Below are positions 6,167 through 13,880 of a stretch of DNA of 15,972 nucleotides, piece by piece. Source of the DNA: CAZHYM01 sp964536785 (lineage in GTDB: Bacteria; Patescibacteriota; Saccharimonadia; Saccharimonadales; Saccharimonadaceae). The DNA lies in contig CAZHYM010000010.1 in NCBI GenBank assembly GCA_964536785.1, forward strand, positions 1 through 15,972, given 5' to 3'. The position numbers and the translations under genes were made by a program. Each line of letters starts with the position of its first letter. The stretch's first letter is position 1. The notes below the pieces were generated by a model. That model did no database searches. It saw nothing but the letters and a program-made list of their open reading frames with translations, and was not told the origin of the DNA.

Positions 6167-8746
6167 ATGCGTAAAAAATTAATTATAACTCTTACTTACT
6201 TAGCAATAATGTTTTTTGGTCCGCTCGTACTTACCCCTAAAGCTGAGGCGGCTTTGTGTCCCGGAACAAGCTTAAACACTTGCACTGAAGTTGATTCAGC
6301 AACTTGTGTCGCTAAAGGGACTGATGGAACTGATATTATTCCCGCCTATGCATCCACTAGTGCGTGTGAAACTTGCAGGACTCCAGGAGTTACAGTCCCA
6401 ACTGTTGGATACACATGGCTTAATTATCCAAAAGGTGGAGTTCCTAACTCAGCTGAGCCTTACATAAACATGCCAATGCCGGCCGCGCACGATTATCAAC
6501 CAGTGCATCTGTATACATCACGTCTTGGTTGTTCAGGCAGGGCTGATACCCAATATACTGGGGCAAACCCACTCATTGGAGTTATGAGTATAAAAGACGG
6601 AAGTGAGCTCTCCTACTACTCCGACTATTTGGGTAACTACATGAACCAGAAACTTGAAGAATATGCGGCTTCTTATGCAGACGTTAGAGACCCGCTTTAC
6701 GATTCTATGCTCGCAGTTACATTAAAAGATTTTCCAGTTTTGCCTAAAGTTGGTCCTGGACCGGATGACTACACCTTGCGGAAATTTCTTGACATAACCG
6801 TGTCTCGAGATAATCCTTACGGTGAAAATTTCATGCAAAAGCCTGGCTCCAATAATTCTGGAGTGATAAATATCCCTATGGCTATCAATAGGTGTAACGA
6901 AGAAGGTCAATTTAATGATGATAATGATTGTGATTTGACTATATATATTGGGGCTGGAGCGCAGGAAGGGTATGCGATTCTAGACATGGTAGCCTATCTA
7001 AAAATTAGGATAGATCTTCCATCAGCAGCAGTTAATTTTATGGGCAGTGTCGCTTCTAGCGTTGCGACAGCTAAACTTGATGACACTATAATTTTTACAC
7101 ATAGCATGGGAGCTTCTTATAGGGGTAACGTTGTAAAAGCGAACGCGGATTATTCTTTCGGAGGTGACCCGATTGCTTCTCCTAGTGGACCACGAACTTT
7201 AGGCCCGATTAACTATTTTAAACCAGAAATTACTAGCCAATCGGCAACTGCAACCGAGACTCACAAGGTTACGCTGGCCGATGCTCAAAGAGGTTATGTC
7301 TGTCGAACAATTTCCTGGACTTCATCTGCGACTACGCCAGTTCCTACAAATAATCCAGTTGGTCGAACAGCACAAAAATGCGTCCCGGTTATCTATAACT
7401 ACGAACTAACTCCATCCGTCACCGTTCCAAGCTCTGCTGAGCCAGGAGCTACTATTACCCCAGCCCCACTAGTAACCCGATCTGGAGATCCGTTAAGCTC
7501 AAACTCTGACTGGACTCTAACCAGAGTCATTCTGCCTGCCAGTAACAAGACCAACTTTGGGAGCGCACCAGTCGTCAATTCTTCCTCGCCTGCGGCTCAC
7601 TATAACAGTTTAACTGGCGTGGCGTCAGTCACTCACGCTAGTGGCTCAAACATATTCTCGAATAAAGATACAAACCTAACTGTTAGCGGTTTTGATCTTG
7701 ACCCTACATTACAAATCGGTCAACGCGTCTGCTTTGGCTTGTCGGTCAAACCTTACATCAATACCTCTAGCACAAACTATAAACACTCAGCTCTCGATTG
7801 CGTTACAATCTCTAAATCGCCATCAGCTCAAATTCATGGTGGAGGATTATTAGTGGCTAATGGCAAGGTCGTTGGCGGTTCAAGTCGCCAGTACTCAACT
7901 AACAAAAGTTTTGGATCCTGGGCGGAATACGATATTACTGCTAATGGAACAGTGGATCAAATGGTTGCCTCGGCTATGGGTTATGGCTTAGATGGTAAAA
8001 CGCCAGATCCAGATTCAAAAAATCTGCAAAAACTTACTTTCGCTAATACTCCTAGCTATGGATCATTCGGAGCTGCAAACACTCTGTCTCATTCCTTGGT
8101 GACAGGTGGTCTAACAAATCCGTATAAGTTCTTTGTAGATTCTGCAGTTAATCTATCGGCATCAACAGGAGCTTTGACTGTGACGCCTAGCGGTTTGGGC
8201 TCTACTTACGGTGAAACAAAGGTCTATAAACACAGTAGTGACATTACTTTAAATGCATCAACCTTGCCTTTAGGTAAGCAGATAGTACTAATTGCCGAAA
8301 ATAGCAACATCTATATTAACGGCAACCAAACTTACACCAACTTGATAAATGGTCCAAAAAGCTTACCCCAACTAGTCCTAATAGCCTATAACGGTAATAT
8401 TATAATTAACGAAAGTGTAACAAATGTCGATGCTTGGATCATTGCTAGCTCGGAGACAGATGACAAGAAGGGTCAACTATGGACTTGCCACATCAAGCCA
8501 GCTAATTCTGCTCAGTGTGATGACCAATTAGCAGTGAACGGACCAGTTATGGTAGATTATCTCAGACTGTACCGAATCTATGGCTCTGACTATAGCCGGC
8601 CTCTCGGTTTCGGATCTGGCGGACTTAACGACCCTGCTGAGATCTTCAATCTCAGACCAGACGCTTACATCTGGAGCTTGCAGAACTCTCAGTCTAACAC
8701 CTTGCTTAAAACAACTCACATTAAAGACTTAGCTCCAAGGTACTAA
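6167..8746 (+). CDS. Large secreted surface/pilus-associated protein, 859 aa
   Basis: A Sec signal peptide is clear: MRKK, a hydrophobic core to about residue 23, and an AEA cleavage site near 28. The mature N terminus is cysteine-rich (CPG, NTC, ATC, ACETC within about 50 residues), suggesting a disulfide-stabilised domain. The middle is Ser/Thr/Pro-rich and Ig- or stalk-like (around 350-540). The last 300 residues match the style of a CPR surface-protein domain: SAQIHGGGLLVANG, FGSWAEYDITANG, then beta-helix-like strands (IYINGNQTY, QLVLIAYNGNIIINESV, DAWIIAS), NLRPDAYIWSL and the end DLAPRY. I have seen this terminal pattern in Saccharibacteria proteins near type IV pilus genes; that is recall, not a search. 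No C-terminal anchor is visible. The stop overlaps the next ATG (TAATG). It probably takes part in adhesion or host contact, but its activity is unknown. Confidence 0.85.
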   Translation: MRKKLIITLTYLAIMFFGPLVLTPKAEAALCPGTSLNTCTEVDSATCVAKGTDGTDIIPAYASTSACETCRTPGVTVPTVGYTWLNYPKGGVPNSAEPYINMPMPAAHDYQPVHLYTSRLGCSGRADTQYTGANPLIGVMSIKDGSELSYYSDYLGNYMNQKLEEYAASYADVRDPLYDSMLAVTLKDFPVLPKVGPGPDDYTLRKFLDITVSRDNPYGENFMQKPGSNNSGVINIPMAINRCNEEGQFNDDNDCDLTIYIGAGAQEGYAILDMVAYLKIRIDLPSAAVNFMGSVASSVATAKLDDTIIFTHSMGASYRGNVVKANADYSFGGDPIASPSGPRTLGPINYFKPEITSQSATATETHKVTLADAQRGYVCRTISWTSSATTPVPTNNPVGRTAQKCVPVIYNYELTPSVTVPSSAEPGATITPAPLVTRSGDPLSSNSDWTLTRVILPASNKTNFGSAPVVNSSSPAAHYNSLTGVASVTHASGSNIFSNKDTNLTVSGFDLDPTLQIGQRVCFGLSVKPYINTSSTNYKHSALDCVTISKSPSAQIHGGGLLVANGKVVGGSSRQYSTNKSFGSWAEYDITANGTVDQMVASAMGYGLDGKTPDPDSKNLQKLTFANTPSYGSFGAANTLSHSLVTGGLTNPYKFFVDSAVNLSASTGALTVTPSGLGSTYGETKVYKHSSDITLNASTLPLGKQIVLIAENSNIYINGNQTYTNLINGPKSLPQLVLIAYNGNIIINESVTNVDAWIIASSETDDKKGQLWTCHIKPANSAQCDDQLAVNGPVMVDYLRLYRIYGSDYSRPLGFGSGGLNDPAEIFNLRPDAYIWSLQNSQSNTLLKTTHIKDLAPRY

Positions 8747-10035
8747 TGAAGAAAAAACTAGTTAAGTTTGCCCGAAAGGTAATCCCAAGCAAATTTATTG
8801 GCCAAGTTGAACGGCTTTACAGGAAATCTAGACTGACCTTTACCAATATTGCCTTAGGTAATCCCTCAAAGGGTCTAAAGACGATTGCTATTACTGGCAC
8901 TAATGGTAAAACTACCACACTTAACTTCGTAAATGAGATTTTGAAATCAGCTGGCTATAAAACAGCAATGTTTACAACTGCAACGATTGAACTCGCAGGC
9001 GAAAGACGTAAAAATGAGCTTAATGCAACCGTACCGACGACTATTGAGTTCTTAAGTTTTATCAAACAAGCCAAAGATGCTGATGTTGATTTTCTGTTGC
9101 TTGAACTAACTTCCCATGCTTTAGACCAGTTCAAGATTCCTAGATTAGATCTAGAAGTTGCCATTTTTACAAATTTGACCCAGGACCATCTAGATTATCA
9201 TAAGACTATGCAAAATTATGCGCGAGCAAAGAGTCTGTTATGGAAAATGGTTCCAAAATTTAGTGTCCTAAATATCGACGATAGCTGGTTTGAGTACTTT
9301 GATAAGTTCAAGCCAAGCGCTAAAACAATTACGTATGGCACAAACTCAAAAGCCAACTTAAGGATAACCAACGTCACTCTTGGCAAAAAGAGAAGTGACG
9401 TCAGATTAGCCTATGAGGATGAAACTCTGCAAATGGCAACTAGTATGCCTGGTAGGTTTAATGTCTATAACGTTTCTGCGGCCGTTGCTTGCGCCAAAGC
9501 TCTAGGAATTGATAACCAGGCCATTACAGACGGAATTTTGCGTCTGGAGCGTTTAGATGGCCGTCAAGAGCGTATAGAAAATAATTTGGGGTTAGACATA
9601 TTGGTTGACTATGCCCATACGCCAGATTCGCTTGAGAAAATTCTAATCATGGCTCGTGAAATAACTAGTGGAAAAGTAAAATTAGTCTTTGGTGCAACTG
9701 GCGATCGAGATAAAACCAAGCGCCCACTTATGGGTGAGATAGCCGTTAAATACGCCGATCGAATTTACCTGACAGATGAAGAATCCTACAATGAAGATCC
9801 TAAATCAATTCGTGAGATGATATTAAGTGGCATCCAGACGGCTAGTGGATTAGAGAAAACAGTTGAAATAAGCGATCGCAGAGAAGCGATCCGGTCTGCG
9901 ATAGCAGAATCGTCCTTTGGCGATATACTATTAGTGACTGGCATGGGCCATGAGAATTTTAGAATCATAAATGGGGAAAAAGTACCCTGGAATGACGGAG
10001 AAGTAATCCGCGAGATCTTAGCTGGTAAAAAATAG
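8746..10035 (+). CDS. MurE-like Mur ligase lacking the N-terminal domain
   Basis: Mur ligases join amino acids to UDP-MurNAc peptides using ATP. The central domain is intact: P-loop GTNGKTTT (51-58), TVPTTIEFL, ELTSHALDQ, NLTQDHLDYHKTM..YARAKSLL and the FNVYNVSAAVA block. So is the C-terminal domain: LDGRQERIE, VDYAHTPDSLE, FGATGDRDKTKRPLMG and a late GHE. These order it with MurE rather than MurC, MurD or MurF. At 429 residues it is shorter than E. coli MurE (495): only about 50 residues, basic and possibly amphipathic, precede the P-loop, so the UDP-binding N-terminal domain is absent. The usual DNPR amino-acid selectivity motif reads EESY (within TDEESYNEDP), and GKGHE reads GMGHE. Substrate is therefore uncertain: possibly a CPR-type MurE, possibly an accessory ligase. 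Its start overlaps the stop of the secreted-protein gene by one base, so translation is coupled. Confidence 0.85.
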   Translation: MKKKLVKFARKVIPSKFIGQVERLYRKSRLTFTNIALGNPSKGLKTIAITGTNGKTTTLNFVNEILKSAGYKTAMFTTATIELAGERRKNELNATVPTTIEFLSFIKQAKDADVDFLLLELTSHALDQFKIPRLDLEVAIFTNLTQDHLDYHKTMQNYARAKSLLWKMVPKFSVLNIDDSWFEYFDKFKPSAKTITYGTNSKANLRITNVTLGKKRSDVRLAYEDETLQMATSMPGRFNVYNVSAAVACAKALGIDNQAITDGILRLERLDGRQERIENNLGLDILVDYAHTPDSLEKILIMAREITSGKVKLVFGATGDRDKTKRPLMGEIAVKYADRIYLTDEESYNEDPKSIREMILSGIQTASGLEKTVEISDRREAIRSAIAESSFGDILLVTGMGHENFRIINGEKVPWNDGEVIREILAGKK

Positions 10036-10057
10036 CCCCTCTAGAAGGAGCTATTTT
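10027..10057 (+). terminator. Bidirectional terminator at the end of the Mur ligase operon
   Basis: AAAATAGC (10029-10036) pairs with GCTATTTT (10050-10057), continued by CCT/AGG across one C-A mismatch, with a CTAGA loop. A-tract before and T-tract after make it active on both strands. The left arm includes the Mur ligase TAG stop codon. It also serves the converging 10072-10566 gene. Confidence 0.85.
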
Positions 10058-10076
10058 AATAGTCGGTTGGACTATT
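10058..10076 (-). terminator. Second hairpin of the convergent terminator pair
   Basis: AATAGTC and GACTATT form a perfect 7-bp stem with a 5-nt GGTTG loop, directly abutting the first hairpin. On the minus strand the arm contains the TAG stop (10072-10074) of the converging gene. It has no strong U-tract of its own, so it likely assists the neighbouring hairpin. Confidence 0.5.
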
Positions 10077-10566
10077 TCTTAGCGGTGAAGTAATCGATTT
10101 CTTTAACGATATCTAGCAATGCCTGAGCTTTTTTAGATTCATCAGTAATTAACCGAGCTGATTCATAAGCCGGTTCAATCAGTGAGGTATCGTCAGTTGA
10201 TCTTATAAGCAGGAGATACGTGTCAAATTTTTCATCATCGGGGATGTTTAGTTTGCCTACAAGTGGGCGCAAGTCATTTATGGCATTTTGTTTAACTTCT
10301 TCTAGATTGCCACTCAACTCATTGACTGGGCTTATTGGGCTAGGCATGGCTTCTGGCACGAATGCTGGTTCAGGCACTTCGAAATTCATATCAACACTAG
10401 GCATAGCTGGAACACCAGCCTCTGGCTTCTCGGTCTTAGTAGTTTCTGCTGCTTCCTCGGTTACGGATTGAGCGGTATCTAAAGTCACGTCATCTCCGTT
10501 GCCATCTGTAACACCAGCTAAAATCTTAGCCAGTTCTTGTTCTTCTTTTAATTGTTTATCGTCCAT
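10072..10566 (-). CDS. Conserved-looking acidic protein with helical C-terminal domain, 164 aa
   Basis: Function unknown. Residues 1-90 are acidic and low-complexity (many E, T, P, A, with repeated VPEPAF/VPEAMP-like text), so probably disordered. Residues 95-164 are a compact helical domain containing NAINDLRPLVGKL, DDEKFDTYLLLIRSTDD, EPAYESARLITDESKKAQALL and the end VKEIDYFTAKK. I recall similar C-terminal blocks in Saccharibacteria hypothetical proteins, but this is unverified. No signal peptide or membrane segment is present. A GTG at 10572 is in frame, but the ATG at 10566 is preferred because GAGG sits 5 nt upstream. It is divergent from the SIS-family gene and ends at the shared terminator. 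Confidence 0.8.
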   Translation of the reverse strand: MDDKQLKEEQELAKILAGVTDGNGDDVTLDTAQSVTEEAAETTKTEKPEAGVPAMPSVDMNFEVPEPAFVPEAMPSPISPVNELSGNLEEVKQNAINDLRPLVGKLNIPDDEKFDTYLLLIRSTDDTSLIEPAYESARLITDESKKAQALLDIVKEIDYFTAKK

Positions 10567-10625
10567 TCCCACCTCGTAATTGTTTAAATATAATTAAGTT
10601 TACTGTATCATATTAGCATAAGTAC

Positions 10626-10631
10626 TACAAT
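10626..10631 (+). promoter_or_regulatory. -10 element of the SIS-family gene
   Basis: TACAAT lies 17 nt before the ATG at 10649. The short leader carries AAAGGGTG as a Shine-Dalgarno, so this gene, unlike several neighbours, appears to have a led message. The -35 is not convincing. Confidence 0.4.
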
Positions 10632-10648
10632 GATTAAAAGGGTGAATT

Positions 10649-11656
10649 ATGCTTGACGATATGAATGTTTTAGATCAATTTGGGGTTAATGAGTACATCG
10701 AATCGCTAAATTGGTTGTCTTTTGACGTAGAGTCGAGCAATCAAGTTTTAAATTTTCCGAAAAATCCTCGATCTTATGAAAAAATTATTTTTATATCGGA
10801 TGGTTGTAACTCCGGGTTTATATTGACTCAGAGTCTTCTTAAATATGGATTGAAATGTAGTGTACCCGTTTTTTCAGTTAGCAGTACAGAGCTTAACTAC
10901 ATCGATAGCAAAACATTAGTAATCGTAGATGAAAGCATAGCCTCTAGATTGAAGCTTAGGAGCAAATTGTTGAAATTAGAGTCTCAGGTTGTTTGGCTTT
11001 CAAATACTAAATCGAAGACTAATGACGCTTGCGTTATCCACTCTTCGACTAATCATCCAGAAATTGACACGTTGAAAGCTTGCCTAAAGGCTTTAACCGA
11101 GCTTAAGGCGATAGATAGAAACGCTATGGTTAAAATCAATGCCATATCCAGCTGGCTCAGATCTGAGCAAAAAAAGTGGCACCCATCTGTAACTTTTGAC
11201 AAAAATTTAGCAAAAAAAGTTGCAATTATGATGGCTGGCAAAACTGGATTATTGTTAACTAGCTCCGAAAACGACATCTTAGGCCAGTTATTTGTCGATA
11301 ATTTTGCTAATGTATCAAAAAACCTTGCATTTAGCGAACGAATTGAGGATTTGATCCCTAGTAAATCAGCTGGCTGGTTGTCCCATCCAGTCGAAAAGCC
11401 TTTCGCCGTAATCGATATCTATTCGAATTTAGATTCAAAATCTACGCAATCTTTTTTTGCTATCAAAAACCGATTTCTTTCGGGGCGTATGCCTGCTAGC
11501 TTTGGCGTAAAGCTAGAGGGAAGCACTCGGATTGAGCAATATTTATACGGTCTATTGCTGTCAAAATATTGCGCAGTTTATCTAGCGGTAATTAATAAAC
11601 AGCCAGTTCAGGACAGCCATTTCGTCGACAAATTGAAACTAGAGTTGTCTAAGTGA
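10649..11656 (+). CDS. Degenerate bifunctional phosphoglucose/phosphomannose isomerase-family (SIS) protein
   Basis: The architecture and ends match the archaeal-type PGI/PMI family of SIS-fold sugar isomerases: an MLDDMNVLDQFG start, length 335 (family about 300-350), and a C-terminal helix ending YCAVYLAVINKQPV..FVDKLKLEL, where active members have YLA..NGVDPTPV..I..LK. The catalytic parts do not match. The glycine-rich GMGGS phosphate loop reads ISDGCNSGF (49-57). No SGxT phosphate-binding motif is seen after the first helix. The NHNE block carrying the catalytic glutamate appears as SKSAGWL (238-244). The second SIS domain seems to start near 186 (LAKKVAIMMAGKTGLLLTSS). I infer a non-catalytic or altered-specificity paralogue, soluble and cytoplasmic. 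Family assignment is by recalled motifs and is moderately sure; loss of activity is an inference. Its last 18 bases overlap the convergent ABC permease gene. Confidence 0.65.
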   Translation: MLDDMNVLDQFGVNEYIESLNWLSFDVESSNQVLNFPKNPRSYEKIIFISDGCNSGFILTQSLLKYGLKCSVPVFSVSSTELNYIDSKTLVIVDESIASRLKLRSKLLKLESQVVWLSNTKSKTNDACVIHSSTNHPEIDTLKACLKALTELKAIDRNAMVKINAISSWLRSEQKKWHPSVTFDKNLAKKVAIMMAGKTGLLLTSSENDILGQLFVDNFANVSKNLAFSERIEDLIPSKSAGWLSHPVEKPFAVIDIYSNLDSKSTQSFFAIKNRFLSGRMPASFGVKLEGSTRIEQYLYGLLLSKYCAVYLAVINKQPVQDSHFVDKLKLELSK

Positions 11657-12856
11657 TTCGATTGGTTTTTGAGTTGCAGCTTTAATTGCAGGAGTTAGTC
11701 CAGAAATTGCCCCAACGCCGACTGACACAGCTAGAACTTTAGCTACTAATTCCCAGGTGAATATAGCGGGGGTAGGTAATATATCGCTGTAGAACATAGT
11801 AAGGCCAAAACCTGCACCTATGCCAAGTAGTCCGCCCAAAAAACTTAAGACTATAGCTTCTAGCAGAAATTGGATAATGATATCAAATCCGCTCGCTCCA
11901 ATTGAGCGACGCACGCCAATCTCTTTGATTCTTTCAGCTACATTTACTAGCATGATGTTCATTAGGCCGATGCCACCTACAACCATTGCCACTGTAGCGA
12001 TTAGCAGGGTAATTTTAGTTAGGTCTTCGTAGTTGGCATTTACTGGGTGCTCAGAATCTTGAGCAGTTAGTATCATAAAATTTTCCTCATTTTGATGATT
12101 GATCAGTAAATTATTAAATAAACTGTTTTTCACATTTACTGGATCTACATTTTGGTTAAGAAGTACGTTAAACTGTTCAATTCTGCCAGTGCCGTTAGTA
12201 ATCTTTAATCCAGTCGCGTAGTCAATAAAAGCAGTGTTATTTAGATCTATATTTGAGACTTTATCAAATTCATTTATTTTCTTTGTTACACCTATGACCG
12301 TAAAATTCTGGCCACTTATCTTCACAACTTGACCGACGCAATAAGTAGTCGAAAATAGTGATTTTGCTAGTTCGCTACCGAGGACAACCGCGTTTTCGAT
12401 GATATTATTTTCTAAAAACTGACCTTGAGCCATTTCAATTTCGACCGTCTCGGCGAAGTCTGCGTCTGTAGCGATTATGAGCTGGTTTTGTAACTCTTTA
12501 CTGACTTTGATGGTTGCTCTAATCGGCATAAGAGCGCTAACGGACTTTACGTATTCGTTCTCTGCAATGATATTTTTGTCCGTTTCGCTTAGACTACTAA
12601 TCGCGTTCCAACTATTGATATTTCTTGAAAATAGACCGTTATTTGAAGTCTTTCTTACGATTGGTTTAACGATTAAGTTGGGCTCATTATTTTGGCGGAT
12701 TTGTTTTATTAGAACCTGTCTTGAGCCATCAGCAAGCGATAGGATTATTGAGATACAGCACGAGCCGATAGCAATACCGAGTATTGTCAGAAAGTTTCGC
12801 ATTCGATTAAGTTTTAGAGAATCAATTGTGCTTGAAATATGACTAAGAATAACCAT
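11639..12856 (-). CDS. MacB/FtsX-type ABC transporter permease
   Basis: An inner-membrane subunit of a mechanotransmission-type ABC exporter (type VII, MacB/LolCDE group). It has 405 residues and the usual order: TM1 near 18-42 (MRNFLTILGIAIGSCCISII), a large extracytoplasmic MacB_PCD domain to about 275 (with DADFAETVEIEMAQGQFL and AVVLGSELAKSLF), and an FtsX domain with three TMs. The FtsX domain carries the diagnostic GGIGLMNIMLVNVAERIKEI followed by GVRRSIGA, and the end PAIKAATQKPIESLRQL. In MacB the homologous motion drives substrate out through partners; whether partners exist here is unknown. The start ATG overlaps the ATPase stop (TAATG), so the two are co-translated. It shares 18 bp of coding sequence with the convergent SIS-family gene, with no terminator visible between them. 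Confidence 0.93.
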   Translation of the reverse strand: MVILSHISSTIDSLKLNRMRNFLTILGIAIGSCCISIILSLADGSRQVLIKQIRQNNEPNLIVKPIVRKTSNNGLFSRNINSWNAISSLSETDKNIIAENEYVKSVSALMPIRATIKVSKELQNQLIIATDADFAETVEIEMAQGQFLENNIIENAVVLGSELAKSLFSTTYCVGQVVKISGQNFTVIGVTKKINEFDKVSNIDLNNTAFIDYATGLKITNGTGRIEQFNVLLNQNVDPVNVKNSLFNNLLINHQNEENFMILTAQDSEHPVNANYEDLTKITLLIATVAMVVGGIGLMNIMLVNVAERIKEIGVRRSIGASGFDIIIQFLLEAIVLSFLGGLLGIGAGFGLTMFYSDILPTPAIFTWELVAKVLAVSVGVGAISGLTPAIKAATQKPIESLRQL

Positions 12857-13722
12857 TATTTTTTCCTTCTAGCTTTTGGTTTTTTGCGTGATTTAGCGGA
12901 TTTGTTATTTTTTAAAGTTTTGATTGACTTATTTTTAACAATAACTTTAACAATTTTTGATTCTGATTCTTCAATTACAGAGATAGTTTTAAGACCTTCA
13001 ATTAGTTCTTCTCCAGAATTATTATCTTTGTCGCTTACAATTTTTCCATCCAACATGGTGATAACTCTGTCGGCGTATGAAGTCAGGCTTGGGTTATGGG
13101 TGACCATGATGATTGTATTGCCTTGTTGGTTGAGCTCATACAGCTCTTCCATGATTATATGGCTGGCTTTTGAATCTAGATTGCCCGTCGGTTCATCGGC
13201 TAAGATAATAGAGGGATCGTTAACTAGCGCTCGAGCAATAGCGACTCGCTGAATTTGTCCACCTGATAATTGCCAGGGCATGTAATACTCGCGTTCGCTG
13301 AGATAAAACTTGCCCAGCACTTCGCTAGCTTTTTCTAAACGCTTAGTTTTGCTTACGCCTGCGTAGAGTAGTGGTAGGGCTACGTTTTCAATAACGCTTA
13401 GCCTAGGAATCAAGTTAAAATTTTGAAAGATTATGCCAATTTTTGAATTGCGAATTTTCGATTTCTTACGGCGGTTTAAATCGTTTACAGATACGCCATC
13501 TAGTTTATATTCGCCATCATCGTGGGAATCCAGTAGGCCTAGGATGTTAAGTAAGGTTGTTTTTCCACAACCACTCGGTCCCATTATGATAACAAATTCG
13601 CCTCGTTTGACTTTTAGCTCAAGCTCATCGATTGCATTATGTGAAGCGTCACCATAGCCAAATCTACGAACTAGCTTAGTTAGTTCGATAATATTGTCTT
13701 CTTTGTTTATGTTTTTGGCCAT
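12856..13722 (-). CDS. MacB/LolD-type ABC transporter ATP-binding protein with basic C-terminal tail
   Basis: The nucleotide-binding subunit for the permease encoded immediately downstream. All motifs are intact: Walker A GPSGCGKT (48-55), Q-loop FQNFNLIPRLSV, signature LSGGQIQRVAIARAL (152-166), Walker B IILADEPTGNLDS (172-184) and switch histidine 209 in VTHN. LPLLYAGV and GNLDS are typical of the MacB/LolD branch. Family members are about 225-240 residues; this one has 288. The extra C-terminal segment (about 232-288) is acidic at first (SGEELIEG, IEESESK) and then strongly basic (KSAKSRKKPKARRKK), with no known domain. It may contact membrane lipids, nucleic acid or the permease. The promoter (TTGATT-17-GATAAT) puts transcription start 2-4 nt before the ATG. 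Confidence 0.94.
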   Translation of the reverse strand: MAKNINKEDNIIELTKLVRRFGYGDASHNAIDELELKVKRGEFVIIMGPSGCGKTTLLNILGLLDSHDDGEYKLDGVSVNDLNRRKKSKIRNSKIGIIFQNFNLIPRLSVIENVALPLLYAGVSKTKRLEKASEVLGKFYLSEREYYMPWQLSGGQIQRVAIARALVNDPSIILADEPTGNLDSKASHIIMEELYELNQQGNTIIMVTHNPSLTSYADRVITMLDGKIVSDKDNNSGEELIEGLKTISVIEESESKIVKVIVKNKSIKTLKNNKSAKSRKKPKARRKK

Positions 13723-13731
13723 TCTGGACTA

Positions 13732-13760
13732 ATTATCGAGCCTAGACAGATAAAAATCAA
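13732..13760 (-). promoter_or_regulatory. Promoter of the ABC exporter operon
   Basis: On the minus strand -35 TTGATT (13755-13760) and -10 GATAAT (13732-13737) are separated by exactly 17 nt. The -10 ends 9 nt before the ATG, giving a leader of only 2-4 nt. Confidence 0.6.
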
Positions 13761-13771
13761 CCCCAATGGAA

Positions 13772-13809
13772 GATAAAATATCGCAATACCAAAAGATCAG
13801 ATAAATATC
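13772..13809. promoter_or_regulatory. Pair of GATA-(N2-3)-TATC dyads, candidate operator
   Basis: GATAAAATATC (13772-13782) and GATAAATATC (13800-13809) are two imperfect copies of a small palindrome, 28 bp apart start to start. They sit between the divergent promoters of the ABC operon and the padR-pspC operon. Position and spacing (a little under three helical turns) suit a repressor such as the adjacent PadR protein. Binding is an inference, as AT-rich dyads occur by chance. Confidence 0.35.
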
Positions 13810-13813
13810 GTGC

Positions 13814-13842
13814 TTGACAAAATTGAATACTTTGCATAACAT
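13814..13842 (+). promoter_or_regulatory. Promoter of padR-pspC
   Basis: A perfect -35 TTGACA (13814-13819), a 17-nt spacer and -10 TAACAT (13837-13842) form the best consensus sigma70-type promoter in the window. Expected start is near 13849, giving a 32-nt leader. The second dyad at 13800-13809 lies just upstream of the -35. Confidence 0.7.
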
Positions 13843-13880
13843 AGAACTATATAAAATAAATAACTAGAAAGAATAAACAG

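Noticed and set aside
3287..11656. Code 25 (UGA = glycine) organism such as Gracilibacteria or Absconditabacteria
   Set aside because: UGA ends the FemAB-like gene (3287-3289) and the SIS-family gene (11654-11656) at family-appropriate positions, and no conserved glycine needs UGA.
12477..13252. Plus-strand ORFs over the ABC exporter genes
   Set aside because: They are antisense shadows of the MacB-type ATPase and permease, which have full motif sets. The shadow translations have no recognisable domain and no start signals.
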